Assembly: GCA_018292915.2 (NCBI GenBank) | Contig: JACVVK020000483.1 | Location: 274,501 to 338,500 of the forward strand | Reading direction: 5' to 3' | Length of the DNA: 64,000 nucleotides | Origin: Batillaria attramentaria | Taxonomy: Eukaryota; Mollusca; Gastropoda; Batillariidae | Part shown: positions 1 through 12,921 of the stretch, in pieces | How the letters are laid out: each line of letters begins with the position of its first letter | Position numbering within the stretch: the first letter of the stretch is position 1 | Translations under genes and position numbers: made by a program | Notes under the pieces: model-generated | Told to the model about the DNA's origin: nothing | Database searches by the model: none | The model's input: the letters and a program-made list of their open reading frames with translations, nothing else

Positions 1-31
1 TTGGCCTTTTCTACACCACTCATCCATTTCT

Positions 32-514
32 TTCTTCTTTTTTTTTTTTTTTTTTGCTGCCCCAGCTCTTTGCCAGCTCCAGTGGTGTTCCTCCCCGGTC
101 ATGGGTGGAACCCACGGAGGACTCGGAAGCTGGGACAATTTTTATTATGCTGCATGATGATGGAGATGAGGATGATAGTAAGATGATGCTATGGAGGTCC
201 ATGTGGTTTGGGACTGCGTGACAGGGCCGCATTCCACGCTTCCTGCCATAAATATCCTGGCATTAACCAGGCCCGGGAACTACGGCACCTGCGGTGCCGG
301 CCGTGCAATCATCCACATCATAAGACGTGTCATACTAAGGGAAGCACCCCCAAAGTCGCACCGTGAAGTGGGTGAAACTCGGCTGTGTGGCAACACCCGC
401 TCTGGGTAGGAGCCGACCTAGGTAGGAAAAATCCCGCTTGCCTCGGCTGGGATTCGAACCCGGGTCTCCCGGTCCATGATCCGAAGTGCTATCCACTACA
501 CTACGGGGGCCGGT
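32..514 (-). mobile_element. SINE-A copy 1 (tRNA-derived, full length)
   Basis: Antisense copy of a ~470-bp family. Poly-T at the left is the poly(A) tail; the right end is a tRNA-like head whose reverse complement carries an A box (tagtgtagtgg) and a B box (GGTTCGAATCC). Flanked by a perfect 14-bp target duplication ACTCATCCATTTCT at 18-31 and 515-528. That this is a SINE follows from the pol III boxes, tail and duplication; the family name is mine. Confidence 0.88.
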
Positions 515-710
515 ACTCATCCATTTCTGTCTATACCTCGAGGGCTCTGCTGGCGCAAGGACACGAATCGCGCGTGGCGGTCATGTTTGCTGTTTGTTTG
601 CGTGCGTGCTAGTTTTTAGTGATTCTTGTTGTCACGAAAAAGCGCGATTCTTGTGATTAGGTAGGGCAAGGCAAGGTCCATGCCAGATGAGGCAAGCTAG
701 TTGCCAGTGA

Positions 711-900
711 AGCCACGACTTTTTTTGCACAGGAGAGGCAAAGCTGACGTGAATGGATTTAGGTGAAGTGGCCATCTGGCCTGAACAGAAAGTACACTAG
801 CATTACTCCAGTGAGGCCAGAGCTGACTTTTTGTGCACATGAGAGGCAAAGGTGACGTGAATGGATTTGGGTGAAGTGGCATTACTCCAGTGAGGCCTGA
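711..900. repeat. ~112-bp tandem duplication
   Basis: gacgtgaatggattt.ggtgaagtgg occurs twice with ggagaggcaaa..tgac before it and cattactccagtgaggcc nearby. The rest of 529-1610 has no gene or repeat I recognise besides a (GTT)n run at 1414-1438. Confidence 0.8.
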
Positions 901-1612
901 GCTGAAAGGAGATATTCAACTTTTTAGAACTCCTGTCATTTACGTGCATGGTAATTTTTGTTTCTAGATTGAAGCTCTTTTAGTGGTGACTATGATGCCT
1001 GAGACTAATAAGGAGTATGAAGCCATTTTGAGGCCTCGTGTTTTTTTTACCTGCTATGGCAGAATGTTCTCGATCCGCTCTTGGTGCGATTTTTTTTTGT
1101 CAGTAGGTCGCGCACTTTGCACTTTCTGGCGCGCCCGGCCCTAACTGTGTAACACGCCTCTGCAATTAACGTCAAGCGCAAACTCCCTGGGGCCGCAAAA
1201 TAGCTGTCTGAATGCGCCCGTCTCAGAGAGCGCATAACCTTGTATTTTGCGACATCCTACGTCAAATTTGACACACTGTCGCGATAGATTCGATTTCGTG
1301 TTTGTCTAATTGCGCGTTTGAGGTCAATTTTCTAAATGTCGGAGATTTGGTTTTGACAGCACAATGTGCAGCGTAAGTGTTCAAGAACTGGCCCTCGTTT
1401 CCATGGAAACGTTTTTTGTTGTTGTTGTTGTTGTTGTTTTAGGACGTTCGTCTTTTACATGTATGTGTGAAGAAAAACTTGTCATTTGATCAATTGATGG
1501 CTTTGTTTTCGCAGCTTCGTCGCGTTTCTTGTCGTTGTTTTCGTTCGTACTGTTTCTGGCCTTGTCAGTGTGGTTTTTGGTTTTGATGTATTGTTTGCCA
1601 AGATTCCCGTGT

Positions 1613-1616
<4 letters not shown>

Positions 1617-1648
<32 letters not shown>

Positions 1649-1676
1649 CACACACAGACACACACAGACACACACA

Positions 1677-1723
<47 letters not shown>

Positions 1724-1822
1724 ACGCACACACACACACGCAGACACACACAGACACACACACACAGACACACACAGACACACACACACACAAGCACACA
1801 CACACACGCACACACACACACA

Positions 1823-1911
<89 letters not shown>
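1617..1911. repeat. (CT)n then (CA)n microsatellite
   Basis: CT run, then about 265 bp of CA with cagaca and cgca interruptions. All overlapping open frames are Thr-His or Cys-Val repeats. Confidence 0.95.
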
Positions 1912-1912
<1 letters not shown>

Positions 1913-2022
1913 ATTTTGAGATGCTGATGATGCATCTATATTATTAGTATAGCAAGGACAGTTAGTTGGAGAGACCTGTGCGTCTTTTATCTCATCCTTG
2001 AAAACCAAAGTTTCACTCAGTC

Positions 2023-2310
<288 letters not shown>

Positions 2311-3146
2311 TGATCAAGACACAACCCAAGGTAGAATCAAAGCGGTAGGTGAGGTTTCAACATTTATTCCTAACAATAGCAGAAATCCACATTTTAAAAA
2401 TTCACGGCTTTGCATGCTAACAACCCCAAACACACTAACACAAGCACAGACCGATAACCCATGTTTTGTTTGGGTCTGCCGTGTTTTGCCTGACATCTCT
2501 CGCGGTTTCGGTTAACCCTCTCAGACCTTGAATATCCACAGTTTAAATACACCAGGCGTTGCATCATGTTTCGAAAACTAAAACCAAGAACACGGTAAAA
2601 AAATAAAAATAAAATAAAAATAAAAAAATCGGCCACCGATAACCCAGTTTTATTCCTTCTCCAGGTTTTGTTTGTGTCTGACGTCTTTCGCGTGATACCC
2701 CTCACAGTTTCGGTTAACCTAATCAGATCTTGGAGCTTTCTGAAAACACGCGCAGCGGTCTAAGATGCCAGTCAACGTGCCGTTTGGAAAGAATTGATAT
2801 AATTCGCTCCTCTTTATGTTGGATACTCGATCCTACACGCCATTACGTGCCAGAAAGATTTTCTCCTTTCCGGGGAGGAGTGCTACGGGGCTTTGCTAGC
2901 AAATCGCGTGTGCGTCTCGCGGGTTTTTTTTTTTTTTTTTTTTATTGCCGAGGTTTGGTCAGACTTGAAGGAAACGCAACGCCGACGGCTTAGCTGTAGA
3001 CTTTTCTTCTTCTAGCTCGGGCGCCTGCTTTTTTCCGTCGTGGGGTGTTTGCTAACTTATCTGTTTTCTGTTTCCCTCTGCAGAAATGCCACCTAGGAAC
3101 ATGGGTGCTGGCGTAAATGTGTGGCTTTGCGTATGTGCGTATTGTG

Positions 3147-3157
3147 TGCGTGCGTGC

Positions 3158-3233
<76 letters not shown>
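3147..3233. repeat. (GT)n microsatellite
   Basis: Pure GT run after gcgtgc units, followed by a poly-C and a (CAAA)n stretch. No gene between 2310 and 3670. Confidence 0.95.
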
Positions 3234-3234
<1 letters not shown>

Positions 3235-3680
3235 GTCCATGAATGTCTGTGGCATGTATGTGTACGTGTATGTACATGCATGTATATATGTCCCCCATCC
3301 CCCCCCCCCCAACAACAACAACAGAAAACAACCAAAAACAAGCCCCCAAAAAACAAACAAACAAACAAGCAAACAAACAAAAATAAATTAAAAACGCAAT
3401 AGCTCCGTTTAGCTGGTCCTCAGTCCGCAACCAAATCGCGTCGACTGTTCAGTACGATACTCTTCTAGAACAACTATTACGCTGGCCAGAGTCACCACAA
3501 TAGTCTCAGATGCTGTACTGTGACCCAATGGACTGATTCTGATACACAGATACAGCGCATTCGCTGAAAAGTTTTCCACACGCTTTTGTATGCCTACCAG
3601 TCGTATTGAAACTTTAAAGTAGTGGATCTACGTTCGCTAAAAAAAACAAACAAAAAAAACTCCCCCTCATTGTCAGTGCA

Positions 3681-4178
3681 TTTTTTTTTTTTTTTTTTGG
3701 CTGCCACAACTCTTTGCCGGCTCCAGTGGTGTTCCTCCCTGATAATGGGTGGAATCCACGGAGGGCTCGGAAGTTGGGGCAATTTTTATTATGCATGATG
3801 ATGGAGATGAGGATGATGGTAAGATGATGATATGGAGGTCCGTGTGGTTTGGGACTGCGGGACAGGGCCGCATTCCACGCTTCCTGTCATGAATATCCCA
3901 GCATTAACCAGGCCCGGGCACTACAGCACCTGCGGCGCCGGCCGTGTAATCATCCTCATCATAAGACGTGTCGTACTAAGGGAAGCACCCCCAAAGTCGC
4001 ATCCGTGAAGTGGGTGAGTCTCGGCTGTGTGGCAACAGCCTCCCCGTTGGGCCCATAGCACACCCGCTCTGGGTAGGAGCCGACCTAGGTAAAAAAATCT
4101 CGCTTGCCTCGGCTGGGACTCGAACCCGGCTCTCCCGGTCCATGGTCCGAAGTGCTAACCACTACACTACGGGGCCGG
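3681..4178 (-). mobile_element. SINE-A copy 2
   Basis: Same family as at 32-514: poly-T tail, body and tRNA-like head. Bracketed by TGTCAGTGCA (3671-3680) and TGTCAGTTCA (4179-4188), a 10-bp target duplication with one mismatch. Confidence 0.85.
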
Positions 4179-4488
4179 TGTCAGTTCAAATGTTGTATTC
4201 AGTCCAGGCGTTTCATTTTCATCTGTCGACGTCAGCACGTTAACTCAGTACTAACACTTACATCTAATGACGTATGTTCTCTGCTGGCGATCTCATTTTC
4301 GTTCAACCGTAAAGATCAAATGCTGAGCTGGTAAGTCAAAACTATGAGCTCACAAAGAAAGGTCTCAGACACAAAAAGAGCTCCCACAGACATAAGGCCA
4401 GAGCTTCTTTGGATGAAATACTGCGCAGAATCTTGTTGTATCAGCATTCGCACGGGCGGCCTGAGTATACAGACTATACAGCCCGATA

Positions 4489-4760
4489 AAGGGGATTTTG
4501 ACTAGTGGTTATAGGGCGTGTGTCTGGTAGGCAGGATTTTAGTTTGGGATTTTCTTCTCCAAATCGAGTCAAACGTTACGTGCAGACTCGTTTCATGTGC
4601 CTGTCTCGCCTTCGCGTACGCACGCATGCGGTAATTCGCGTTTGCACGTTAAAGATGCCAGGTTATATGACAGAGTCGCACGGGGGTTCGGAAAACAAGT
4701 ACACATCTACCCTGAACAGTTCTTGCCCTTCAGCTGACGCCATTACGGCCAGATAAAGAG
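4489..4760 (+). mobile_element. SINE-G copy 1, degraded
   Basis: Shares cgagtcaaa..., tgcagactcgttt and gcctgtctcgccttcg with the copy at 41466; the head is eroded (ctagtggttatagggcg). Confidence 0.6.
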
Positions 4761-5496
4761 GCTACGTACCATAAATGCATTTTTGGAGGAAAACGCTATA
4801 TATTCCTCTTACACATAAGGTTGCAGATGACACCCTAGAAATGCTTTAAAATTCACCCCCCCCCCCCCCCCCCCAAAAAAAAAATAAAAATAAAATAAAA
4901 TAAAATAAAAAAAATCACAAATTTCAGGCAGCCGTATACTCATGTGTATAGTAAATTTCAACAAATTCCATTATTCCGTTTTTGGCAATGTTGGCAGCGA
5001 CCACATACCCCCTCATTCCACGGTCGTCTGCTGGCTCTTGTGCCAGCCGCGCATGAATACAAATAGTCCACAAGCCAGCCTCATTTCCCCCTAATTTTAC
5101 TATTACCTGGCATGGAACTTGTTTACAAAGCCAACAAAAAGCACCAGATTGCCATTTTTTACTCTGCGCTCAAATTTTAAAAGGGGCAAAAGATTTTCTG
5201 CTATATTTAGCGTAGTTCTTACTACATGACTCGGAATCTGTTACTGGTCTGTAACCAAACCACGTTCCCTCAGCTTACTAATGAATGCATGACCTGCGGG
5301 ACGCTCATGCAGCTTGGCCAAATGTATAAATAGCACAGGGGAATCCCATTGGAAAGGTGACAACTTCGTTTGAATTCCGCCAATCGCTGTGCGAAGCCTG
5401 TATGTCACATGACGTGTCTTTTATCCGATCTAATACCTGCAGGTCAAGGGCAGATGACTTCGGACTAGTACACACCATGCATGCAGGGGGGGGGGG

Positions 5497-5503
5497 GAGA
5501 GAT

Positions 5504-5591
<88 letters not shown>

Positions 5592-5592
5592 G
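5497..5592. repeat. (GA)n-(GACA)n microsatellite
   Basis: GA run, then gaca units. The surrounding 4761-6390 has no credible gene; 4855-4915 is poly-C then A-rich. Confidence 0.93.
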
Positions 5593-6391
5593 GCAGAGAC
5601 AGCAGTTGGAGCAGTTGGATGAGCTGAATAAATTGGGACCCAGTGATTCCAAATTCGTAAAGAATAATCACCACTCGTTGCGTAAAATTAAGAAATAAAT
5701 AACAAACAACTAAACAAATAAACAAATAAAATAAACAATGAATCTGCTTAATTCCGGCTTTAGTCCGTACTGTCTTGGAACCGGTGATGCTATCCTCCAC
5801 TCAGACTCCAAGACATGGAATTTAATTCACCAGCACGTTCGGCTGTCTTTTTTGCTGACATTTCTGATCGAAACGATAAATTATTTTCAGATTCTAGATT
5901 ACGGCATTTTCCTCCAAAGGAGCACTCCGCTGCCTCAGTACTTTCTGCCGTGTGTAGGAGTTTCACTGCAGGCAGTGCAATATCTCTTGCAGTTTATTTC
6001 GAGCAGACAAATAGAGAGCAAGTGTTTTATTAGCTATTGAACCGGACTGGCTGTACATGCCATACGTAAAACGGTCGTGTCGATTGTCTTCAGTCTGGAC
6101 GTGGGTGGCTATTGACACGACGATGGGGAAATGAAACCTTTATTGATGAGCGCAGCAGGGTAAAAACCAGACGAAGGGAAGGTAGTGGTGAAGAGGGGTG
6201 GGGGTGGGGTGGGGTAGGGGGGGCTGGCGGTGAGGGGGGGGGGGATGAAAATGCTGGTTGATGGTTGTGCATTACTAATAGGATTTTTTTAACGTTTATT
6301 TTAAAGCGTTATTTGTTGTGTAGTAATGTTGACAATGGTTTGTTTTAACTCCCAAGGAGTGACAAATATTGAGTCTTGGATCTTGTGGGAA

Positions 6392-6496
<105 letters not shown>

Positions 6497-6702
6497 CTGG
6501 TCACTCCATCCCCCCTCCCAAGAAGACAGCTTTAGTTTTGTAACGGTTGTACCTGAAAGTGCACATACACGTTCGAAATAGTCCGTCCTAAGGCTGGTAG
6601 AGCTCAAAATGCAACACAGCAACGTTTACAGGCCGTGCGAACAAGGAGGTCTTTCCAAGCTCGAAGCTCCTCTGTAGTCGGCCGCGTGACAAAACGAGGG
6701 CA

Positions 6703-6999
6703 GGGCCCGCATGTAAAAGTCTGGGTTAGGGAGTTTAGCCCCGGGTTAGAGTCTAACCTCGAACTAATCTAGCTCTAGGGTTAAATTTTCTGGGGTTTTG
6801 TTGTTGTTGTTGTTGTTGTTTAAATCAGGAAGCGGGCCCATTCCAGCAAGGTGCCTATGCCGTTACAGAAGGATTTTTGTCTTCCTTTCTTCGCTTCTTT
6901 TTTTTTAAAATTTAATTTTGTTTGGGGGTTTCTTTTGTCCTAGTCTGGGTTTGCCCGTAGCCGTGGGTTAAATTAACCTCGAGTTTTACATACGGGCCC
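6703..6999 (+). mobile_element. GGGCCC-ended MITE-like element, copy 1
   Basis: ~297 bp. The left end GGGCCCGCATGTAAAAGTC and the reverse complement of the right end GGGCCCGTATGTAAAACTC form terminal inverted repeats that stay similar for about 30 bp. No coding capacity. Two further copies at 40318-40566 and 44041-44357 define the family. Confidence 0.75.
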
Positions 7000-7016
7000 T
7001 GAGGTTGTGGTTGTCT

Positions 7017-7275
7017 CCTCAATCCCAACTCTGTACCATCGGGCTTACCGACGTTTACCTTCTGCACTGACCCGAAAATCGGCCACCGAGACCTGCGCCG
7101 AGACAAGTGATACCTGTCGCATTCACCAGCACAGTACATTTTCAGCCTGTTTCAGAGATTATTGCCTGCATGAGTTGTCCCCCGTGCATACACAGAACCG
7201 CAGTATGCATGCATTTTTCGTGGCAACTTTGTGCTCTGCCAGAAAAAATGCGTGCTTGTTGTGGCAAGGGAGGTA
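7017..7275. mobile_element. Relative of the 34.4-35.1 kb foldback element
   Basis: Shares tctgtaccatcggg, ctgtcgcattcaccagcaca, cctgcatgagttgtcccccg and catttttcgtggca with the left arm and loop of that element, but lacks most of the arm sequence and has no right arm. Confidence 0.65.
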
Positions 7276-7565
7276 ACTGATGCTTGACGTTTCCGTATGC
7301 TTAGCCGCCACGCGAAAGATGTAGCCACCAAAACGTTTGTTCGCTTGGACCCCTAACCCCACGATGTGACTTCCCCGATCACTCATGGGTACCCAAAATA
7401 CCTCAATCCCAGTCTGTGTGAGACGGGAACAGTTTACTGCCCATGTTTACTGCCCATAATTGCCCGAAAGGGACAAAAAAAAGTATTTTTGAATTTGAAT
7501 TTGAATGTGTCTGTAAGCGATACGCTGCTATAGAAACGACCACAATAGCTCCGACGAACGATTTA

Positions 7566-8123
7566 GTTTTTTACTACCTTATTATCCAGTTTGGGAAATT
7601 CGGGCTGTTTCCCCCCGGGATAAGCGCGTCTCCGCTATGCAGCGCCACCCAATACCTATCCCCTGCTTTGGAAATGTTCAGCCCACAAAATTCCAAAATA
7701 AATGCAATTCTAACATTCCGAAACTTAAATTGTTCAGCTGGCCCTTCGCACCACGTGATTGTAATGTGTTCATGTCCAGTGTGTGAGAGAATGCGTGTGA
7801 TTCACGTGAGCGTGCGTGTTGGGTTAAGCTCGCGGCGCTTTGAGCCAAATATTTGGGATAAAGCGCCTATACTGATGCGATTATTATTATTATTATTATT
7901 ATCCTGTTTTTCAATTGTGCTGGGGGAGGAAAGCCGGATAACCCGGGGAAACCACCCCCCCCCCCCCGATGAGCAGCCCGGTAGTAAGGAAAAATCAGTA
8001 TCACAACTGGTTATCACAAGCTCGACTTGACCTCGAACCCAAGCTTCATCGCCGTGATAGCTGTGGCGGTCGTTCAGCAGCGCAGCGCGGGCTTAAGTCC
8101 GACGCGCTTACTACTAGACCACC
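7566..8123 (-). mobile_element. SINE-C copy 1, with nested SINE-B
   Basis: Antisense copy of the element at 40980-41283: tail side 7566-7660, head side about 7905-8123 with an antisense tRNA-like head (tactagaccaccg). The element is split by a SINE-B piece at 7661-7903; a short word (tatcc) on both sides is compatible with a target duplication. Confidence 0.7.
7661..7903 (+). mobile_element. SINE-B copy 1, head-truncated
   Basis: Begins at ctgctttggaaatgttcagc and ends in (ATT)n, matching the 3' part of the copies at 30141 and 42073. Inserted in SINE-C. Confidence 0.8.
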
Positions 8124-8480
8124 GTTCACCCCATATGCGAGACTAGAAAATATCGGGCGTCGCAACTTCTTCTATTTGCTCCACTTACTTTTGTGTCAGC
8201 GCCGGCCGCGTTTGATAGACTCCAGTTGATGTAGCGGGCTTAGCCCTGTCTTTCGGCGATTAGGCGCGGACTGACACAGCGAGATAACTCAGACGGACAT
8301 CGAATGTTTCAACACGAGTCGCGGGCCTTTGTATTGTCTCTGGGGGGCGCTGATAGCAAGATCTGCGCGTGACAGGACTCTGAGGTCAATTTCACACTGC
8401 CTTCTGGGGTTCAGAGGGCTGTCGATCATCCACGGAGCGGAAAAGAAACGAAACGAAACGATTTTCTGGTTAAGACTGGC

Positions 8481-8485
<5 letters not shown>

Positions 8486-8522
<37 letters not shown>

Positions 8523-8772
8523 AAAAAATAGTCTGTGGAGCATCAGAATGACAATGTCCCTTGCTTTGCCAGGGTTGTTTTTTTTTGTATTTTAGGTTGA
8601 AAATTTCAGACAATTTGAATGATTTTTTTTTGGGCTGAGTTATGCACGTTTTTGCAAGCGGCCCTTGACTTATTTTGAGTAGTGTAGGTTCGCAAGAACG
8701 TGTCTGACAATCTGTCCTTGCTAAAAGTACAACAAAGAACAATACGGAGACTAAAAATCAAAGAGACGAATA

Positions 8773-8833
<61 letters not shown>
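8486..8833. repeat. (GA)n (8486-8520) and (CA)n (8774-8833)
   Basis: Two microsatellites 250 bp apart. The stretch 8840-9530 contains no exon I can identify, although upstream aminopeptidase exons must exist somewhere before 9879. Confidence 0.93.
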
Positions 8834-8834
<1 letters not shown>

Positions 8835-9534
8835 GAGTACCCTCCGCCCCCTCCCACCCACCCCAAAACACACACACGAGACACCCTCCCCAACAACACA
8901 CTACACATCTACTTGGCTTTCACACAACGGTAGGTTTTATACAGAGCCACGCTTCATTTTGTATAAATCCAGGTTACTTAAAATCGCTCAGTATTTGTGT
9001 TGCCCATCTCACTTCGCTCGTAAAGTGCCAAGAACAACACTTAATTTTTAAAGAGATTAGAAATCGGCATCGCTGTGGTAGGTTTGAAAATAAAACAAAC
9101 CGCGGCTGGTTTTCTCATTGAAGATGTCTGCCAAAGTGCAGGCTTTATCTGTGAAGCTAATCATCAAACCGCCTGTTTACTTTGCGTGAGGTTATAGTGC
9201 ATGCGTGGCGACTTGGCCCCATGTCATGCATCTTACACCGTCGGGAAATGTTTAAGCCACCGATACGCACTTAAGTATTTTATGTCTATTTGTAAAGTGA
9301 CTTGCAGTCTGTGCATGCCGATGTCTGTTTCTTAAGTGTTACTTCAACAAATTGTAGCAGATACAGAAAAGAGAACACACGATAACGTTCTGACTGCGTT
9401 AATCGTTGAAAGCTGATGTCTGATCATTTTCATCTTGGTCACTGTCACCCTCGTCGTCGTTGTTATCCTCCTCAATATTATCGTCTTTGACGCGATCACC
9501 GGCAGCAGCAGTTTTATCATCATCGAATGTCACC

Positions 9535-9838
9535 CTGTCATCGTCATCATCATCATCATCGTCGTCGTCAATCATCATCGTCGTCAATCATCATCATCAT
9601 CGTCGTCGTCGTCGGCAATCATCATCGTCGGCAATCATCATCATCGTCAATCAACATCATCATCACCATCGTCGTCGTCGTCGTCGTCATCATCATCATC
9701 ATCATCATCATCATAGTCGTCGTCGTCATCATCATCATCATAGTCGTCGTCGTCAATCATCGTCATCGTCGTCGTCGTCGTCATTATCATCATCATCGTC
9801 GTCGTCGTCATCGTCGCCGTTGTCGTCATCATTATGTC
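9535..9838. repeat. ATC/GTC trinucleotide array
   Basis: About 300 bp of atc and gtc triplets in blocks with 'aatc' interruptions, ending 40 bp before the first aminopeptidase exon in the window. Minus-strand frames read Asp-rich, plus-strand Ser/His/Val/Ile-rich; not coding. Confidence 0.92.
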
Positions 9839-9878
9839 GTTAACTGGTGTAATGTCTCATTAATGATTTATATTTCAG

Positions 9879-9988
9879 ATTACTGGCCTCCTCACAGCTA
9901 CAGTCCACCGATGCCAGGCGTGTGTTCCCGTGTTTCGATGAGCCCGACTTCAAGGCAACCTTCAAAATCTCCATTACACACCAACCTG
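9879..9988 (+). CDS. Aminopeptidase exon a (N-terminal beta domain)
   Basis: The acceptor tatttcag is followed by a frame reading [19 protein letters not shown], then [13 protein letters not shown], ending at G|GTAAGT. This is the hallmark M1 block that precedes the catalytic domain. The exon starts with the third base of a codon, so an upstream exon ending in phase 2 must exist. It sits 40 bp after a long ATC/GTC trinucleotide array. Confidence 0.95.
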
Positions 9989-11044
9989 GTAAGTTCAACG
10001 CTCAACGTTCAATGCATGATCACAAGGTTTCACATAATGCGCGCTAGAAACGGTCTGTCTCCATGATAAGAAGTAGGGCTCTGAATACACTGACACCTGC
10101 TAATCGCGCCAACAGACTTCGAAATAAAACACTACAGTCAAAGTCTTGTACTTTTCCTGATCTACTTGGCTCGTTGACAACAAACAAACAAACAAACAAA
10201 CACCCCCCCCCCCCCCAAACCAGAAAATAAACATACCAGAACCATCGAATTTGTTCGAGTGGTATAACACAGGAAAAAATGTAACTGATACACACCTTTT
10301 TCAGGTCAGGTGGGCAAGGGAGACTAATGGAAAAGAGATTGGAGTGACTTCCCCTTATGCTGTGCCTTCCAGTTTTCCCTCATTGTTGCTACATTTTCAG
10401 GGTACCAGGCGTTCAGCAATATGCCTGCCGTGCACACAACCACGACGGCAGATGGCTGGATACGAAGTGATTTTGACATCACGCCCAAGATGTCCACCTA
10501 CATTTTGGCCTTTGTTGTCGCTGACTTCAGATCTCGCAACCACACGTTTAAGAACGGTTACTCGGTGATTATCTTCTCTTGTTTTATTGTTATTACCAAG
10601 AGCATATAAATAAGAGCTAGGCACCAGGTGCACTAGTCAGCAAAACTCTGCAAAACCCACTACAAAAGCTACTGCAAGACTTGTTGACTCTCTCGTCTTG
10701 TCTGTCGTAATGGTCTTTTTTCCTTGAATGACGTCAATGGACTTACTGCTTTCTTTCCATGTTTCGGTCATTTCAAACTACGTGTGCTTCTTTCGTTGTG
10801 GTGTCTGGCAAACTTTTTGCCAGACCATGTCATGTGTTGTGCTCACTATACCGTGGGACGGGACTGGCTGAATTCTGGTGGTATGGGTACTCATGAATGC
10901 ACATGTTTAGCAGTTTTGGGGTTAGTTTTGGTTTGGTTTGGATTGTAAGCTTTGATGATGTATTTGTCGTTCATTGTTTCTCGGAGTGTTGTCAGCAAGT
11001 TTTAATCCTCATTGGACAGAAGGGTTTTTCCTTTTGGGTTTTTT

Positions 11045-11076
<32 letters not shown>

Positions 11077-11417
11077 CAGTAGAGTTCTCCTTTTATTATT
11101 CTTAAACATGTATTATTACACCACTCTCTCCTGTTGTGACGCAGCTTAGGGTGTGGGCCCGGCCAGACGCTTATGCCCAGACAGAGCATGGACTGAATTT
11201 TGCTGTGAAGACCTACATCTTCTTTACTGACTACTTTGGAATTCCTGACGTTGTCCCAAAAGCTGGTGAGTGACATCATAAAAAATGACGTAACTCCTTG
11301 TGTGCGATTGTTTTGAGAATTTAGAAACACATCTATTGATGATTTATTATTTTTTGACTAATTTATATGTGTATTATTTTCATGATTCTTATTGTTTCTT
11401 ATTATTTGTTCACCCAC

Positions 11418-11498
<81 letters not shown>

Positions 11499-12575
11499 TA
11501 AGAAGCCGGGAGTCGTTTATTTTACCTCATTCATTTTTTTGTGTGTAAAAATTTCAGATCATGTTGCTGTCCCCGATTTTAGCGCAGGCGCAATGGAGAA
11601 CTGGGGTCTCGTGATATACCGCGAGACCGCGTTACTCTACGACCCCCTGGTCTCCTCCAGTTCCAACAAATACATGGTGACACTCATTGTGGCACACGAG
11701 ATTGCTCACACGGTGAGTCGGGTGAAGTATGGTATGGCGTCGGTCCTGGGGTGTAGTAGCGTCGTAAGTGGCTTGTAATTGCAAAGTATGTGGATAGGGT
11801 GTAGCAGTGTCGTATTTGGCTATTAATGGCAAATACTATTCTGTAGGATGTAGCAGTGTCGTCAGTGGCTTATAATGGCAAAGTATGCGGGTGTCGGGTG
11901 TAGCAGTGCCGTCAGTGGCTTATAATGGCAAAGTATGTGGGTGTAGGGTGTAGCAGTGTCGTAAGTGGCTGTAATGGCAAAGTGTGCGAGTGTTGGGTGT
12001 AGCAGTGTCGTAAATGGCTTATAATGGCAAAGTATGTGGGTGTAGGGTGTAGCAGTGTCGTAAGTGGCTTATAATGGCAAAGTATGTGGGTATATGGTGT
12101 AGCAGTGTCGTCAGTGGCTTGTAATGGCAAAGCATGCGGGTGTCGTGTGTAGCAGTGTCGTAAGTCGCTTGTAATGGCAAAGTATGTAGGTGTCGTAGTG
12201 TAGGAATTGGGTGGTCGTGACATTTAAAAGAAAATTCTTCCAGCGCAGAAACTAGCCGCGACACGTACGTACTAGGGCCTTCAATCCTTACGAAATAACA
12301 TGAACCACATCGTACGAAGTTTATTCTGTTCAAATTCCGATTGCTATTTTTCAGTGGTTTGGCAACATGGCGACGATGCGATGGTGGGACGATCTATGGC
12401 TGAACGAAGGTTTCGCCAGCATCCTCATGTACATAGCAATGGATCACGTTTACCCCGAGTGGAATGTGGTAAGCATACGATAGAATCGGAGTACACAGTG
12501 TGAACTGGAATAGTCTGTCTCTGTCTCTGTCTGTCTGTCTGTCTGTCTCTGTCTGTCTGTCTGTCTGTCTCTGTC

Positions 12576-12615
<40 letters not shown>

Positions 12616-12873
12616 CCCCCTATGTGCTGGAAAAGGACGTTAAACCCCGAGTACCCTCCCCCCACCCTCTCTCTCTCTCTCGTATGTGCTGGAAAAGGAC
12701 GTTAAACCCCGAATACCCTCCCCCACCCTCCCTCTCTCTCTCTCTCTCTCTCGTCTTAATTCTTCTGCTTTAGTCTTGCTCAGTTGCAGTAACGGCAGGT
12801 TCTAAAACTAATTGTTATATCAAAACTTCACCCGTTGAGAAGAAAAGAAGATTTATTTCATTTTATTTCATTT

Positions 12874-12921
<48 letters not shown>

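Noticed and set aside
430..510. tRNA gene (minus strand) with clear A and B boxes
   Set aside because: It is the head of a SINE with body, tail and target duplication; the same applies at 30141, 30590, 40980, 41470, 42080, 45835, 17300, 21500 and 34095. No intact cloverleaf stands alone.
7443..8030. 195-codon plus-strand frame
   Set aside because: Runs through SINE-C and SINE-B sequence (including the (ATT)n tail) with no protein family resemblance.
10553..10558. Alternative donor GTTACT for exon b
   Set aside because: It leaves phase 1; the next exon would then start with a stop (CT TAG) or lose the conserved WARPDA frame.
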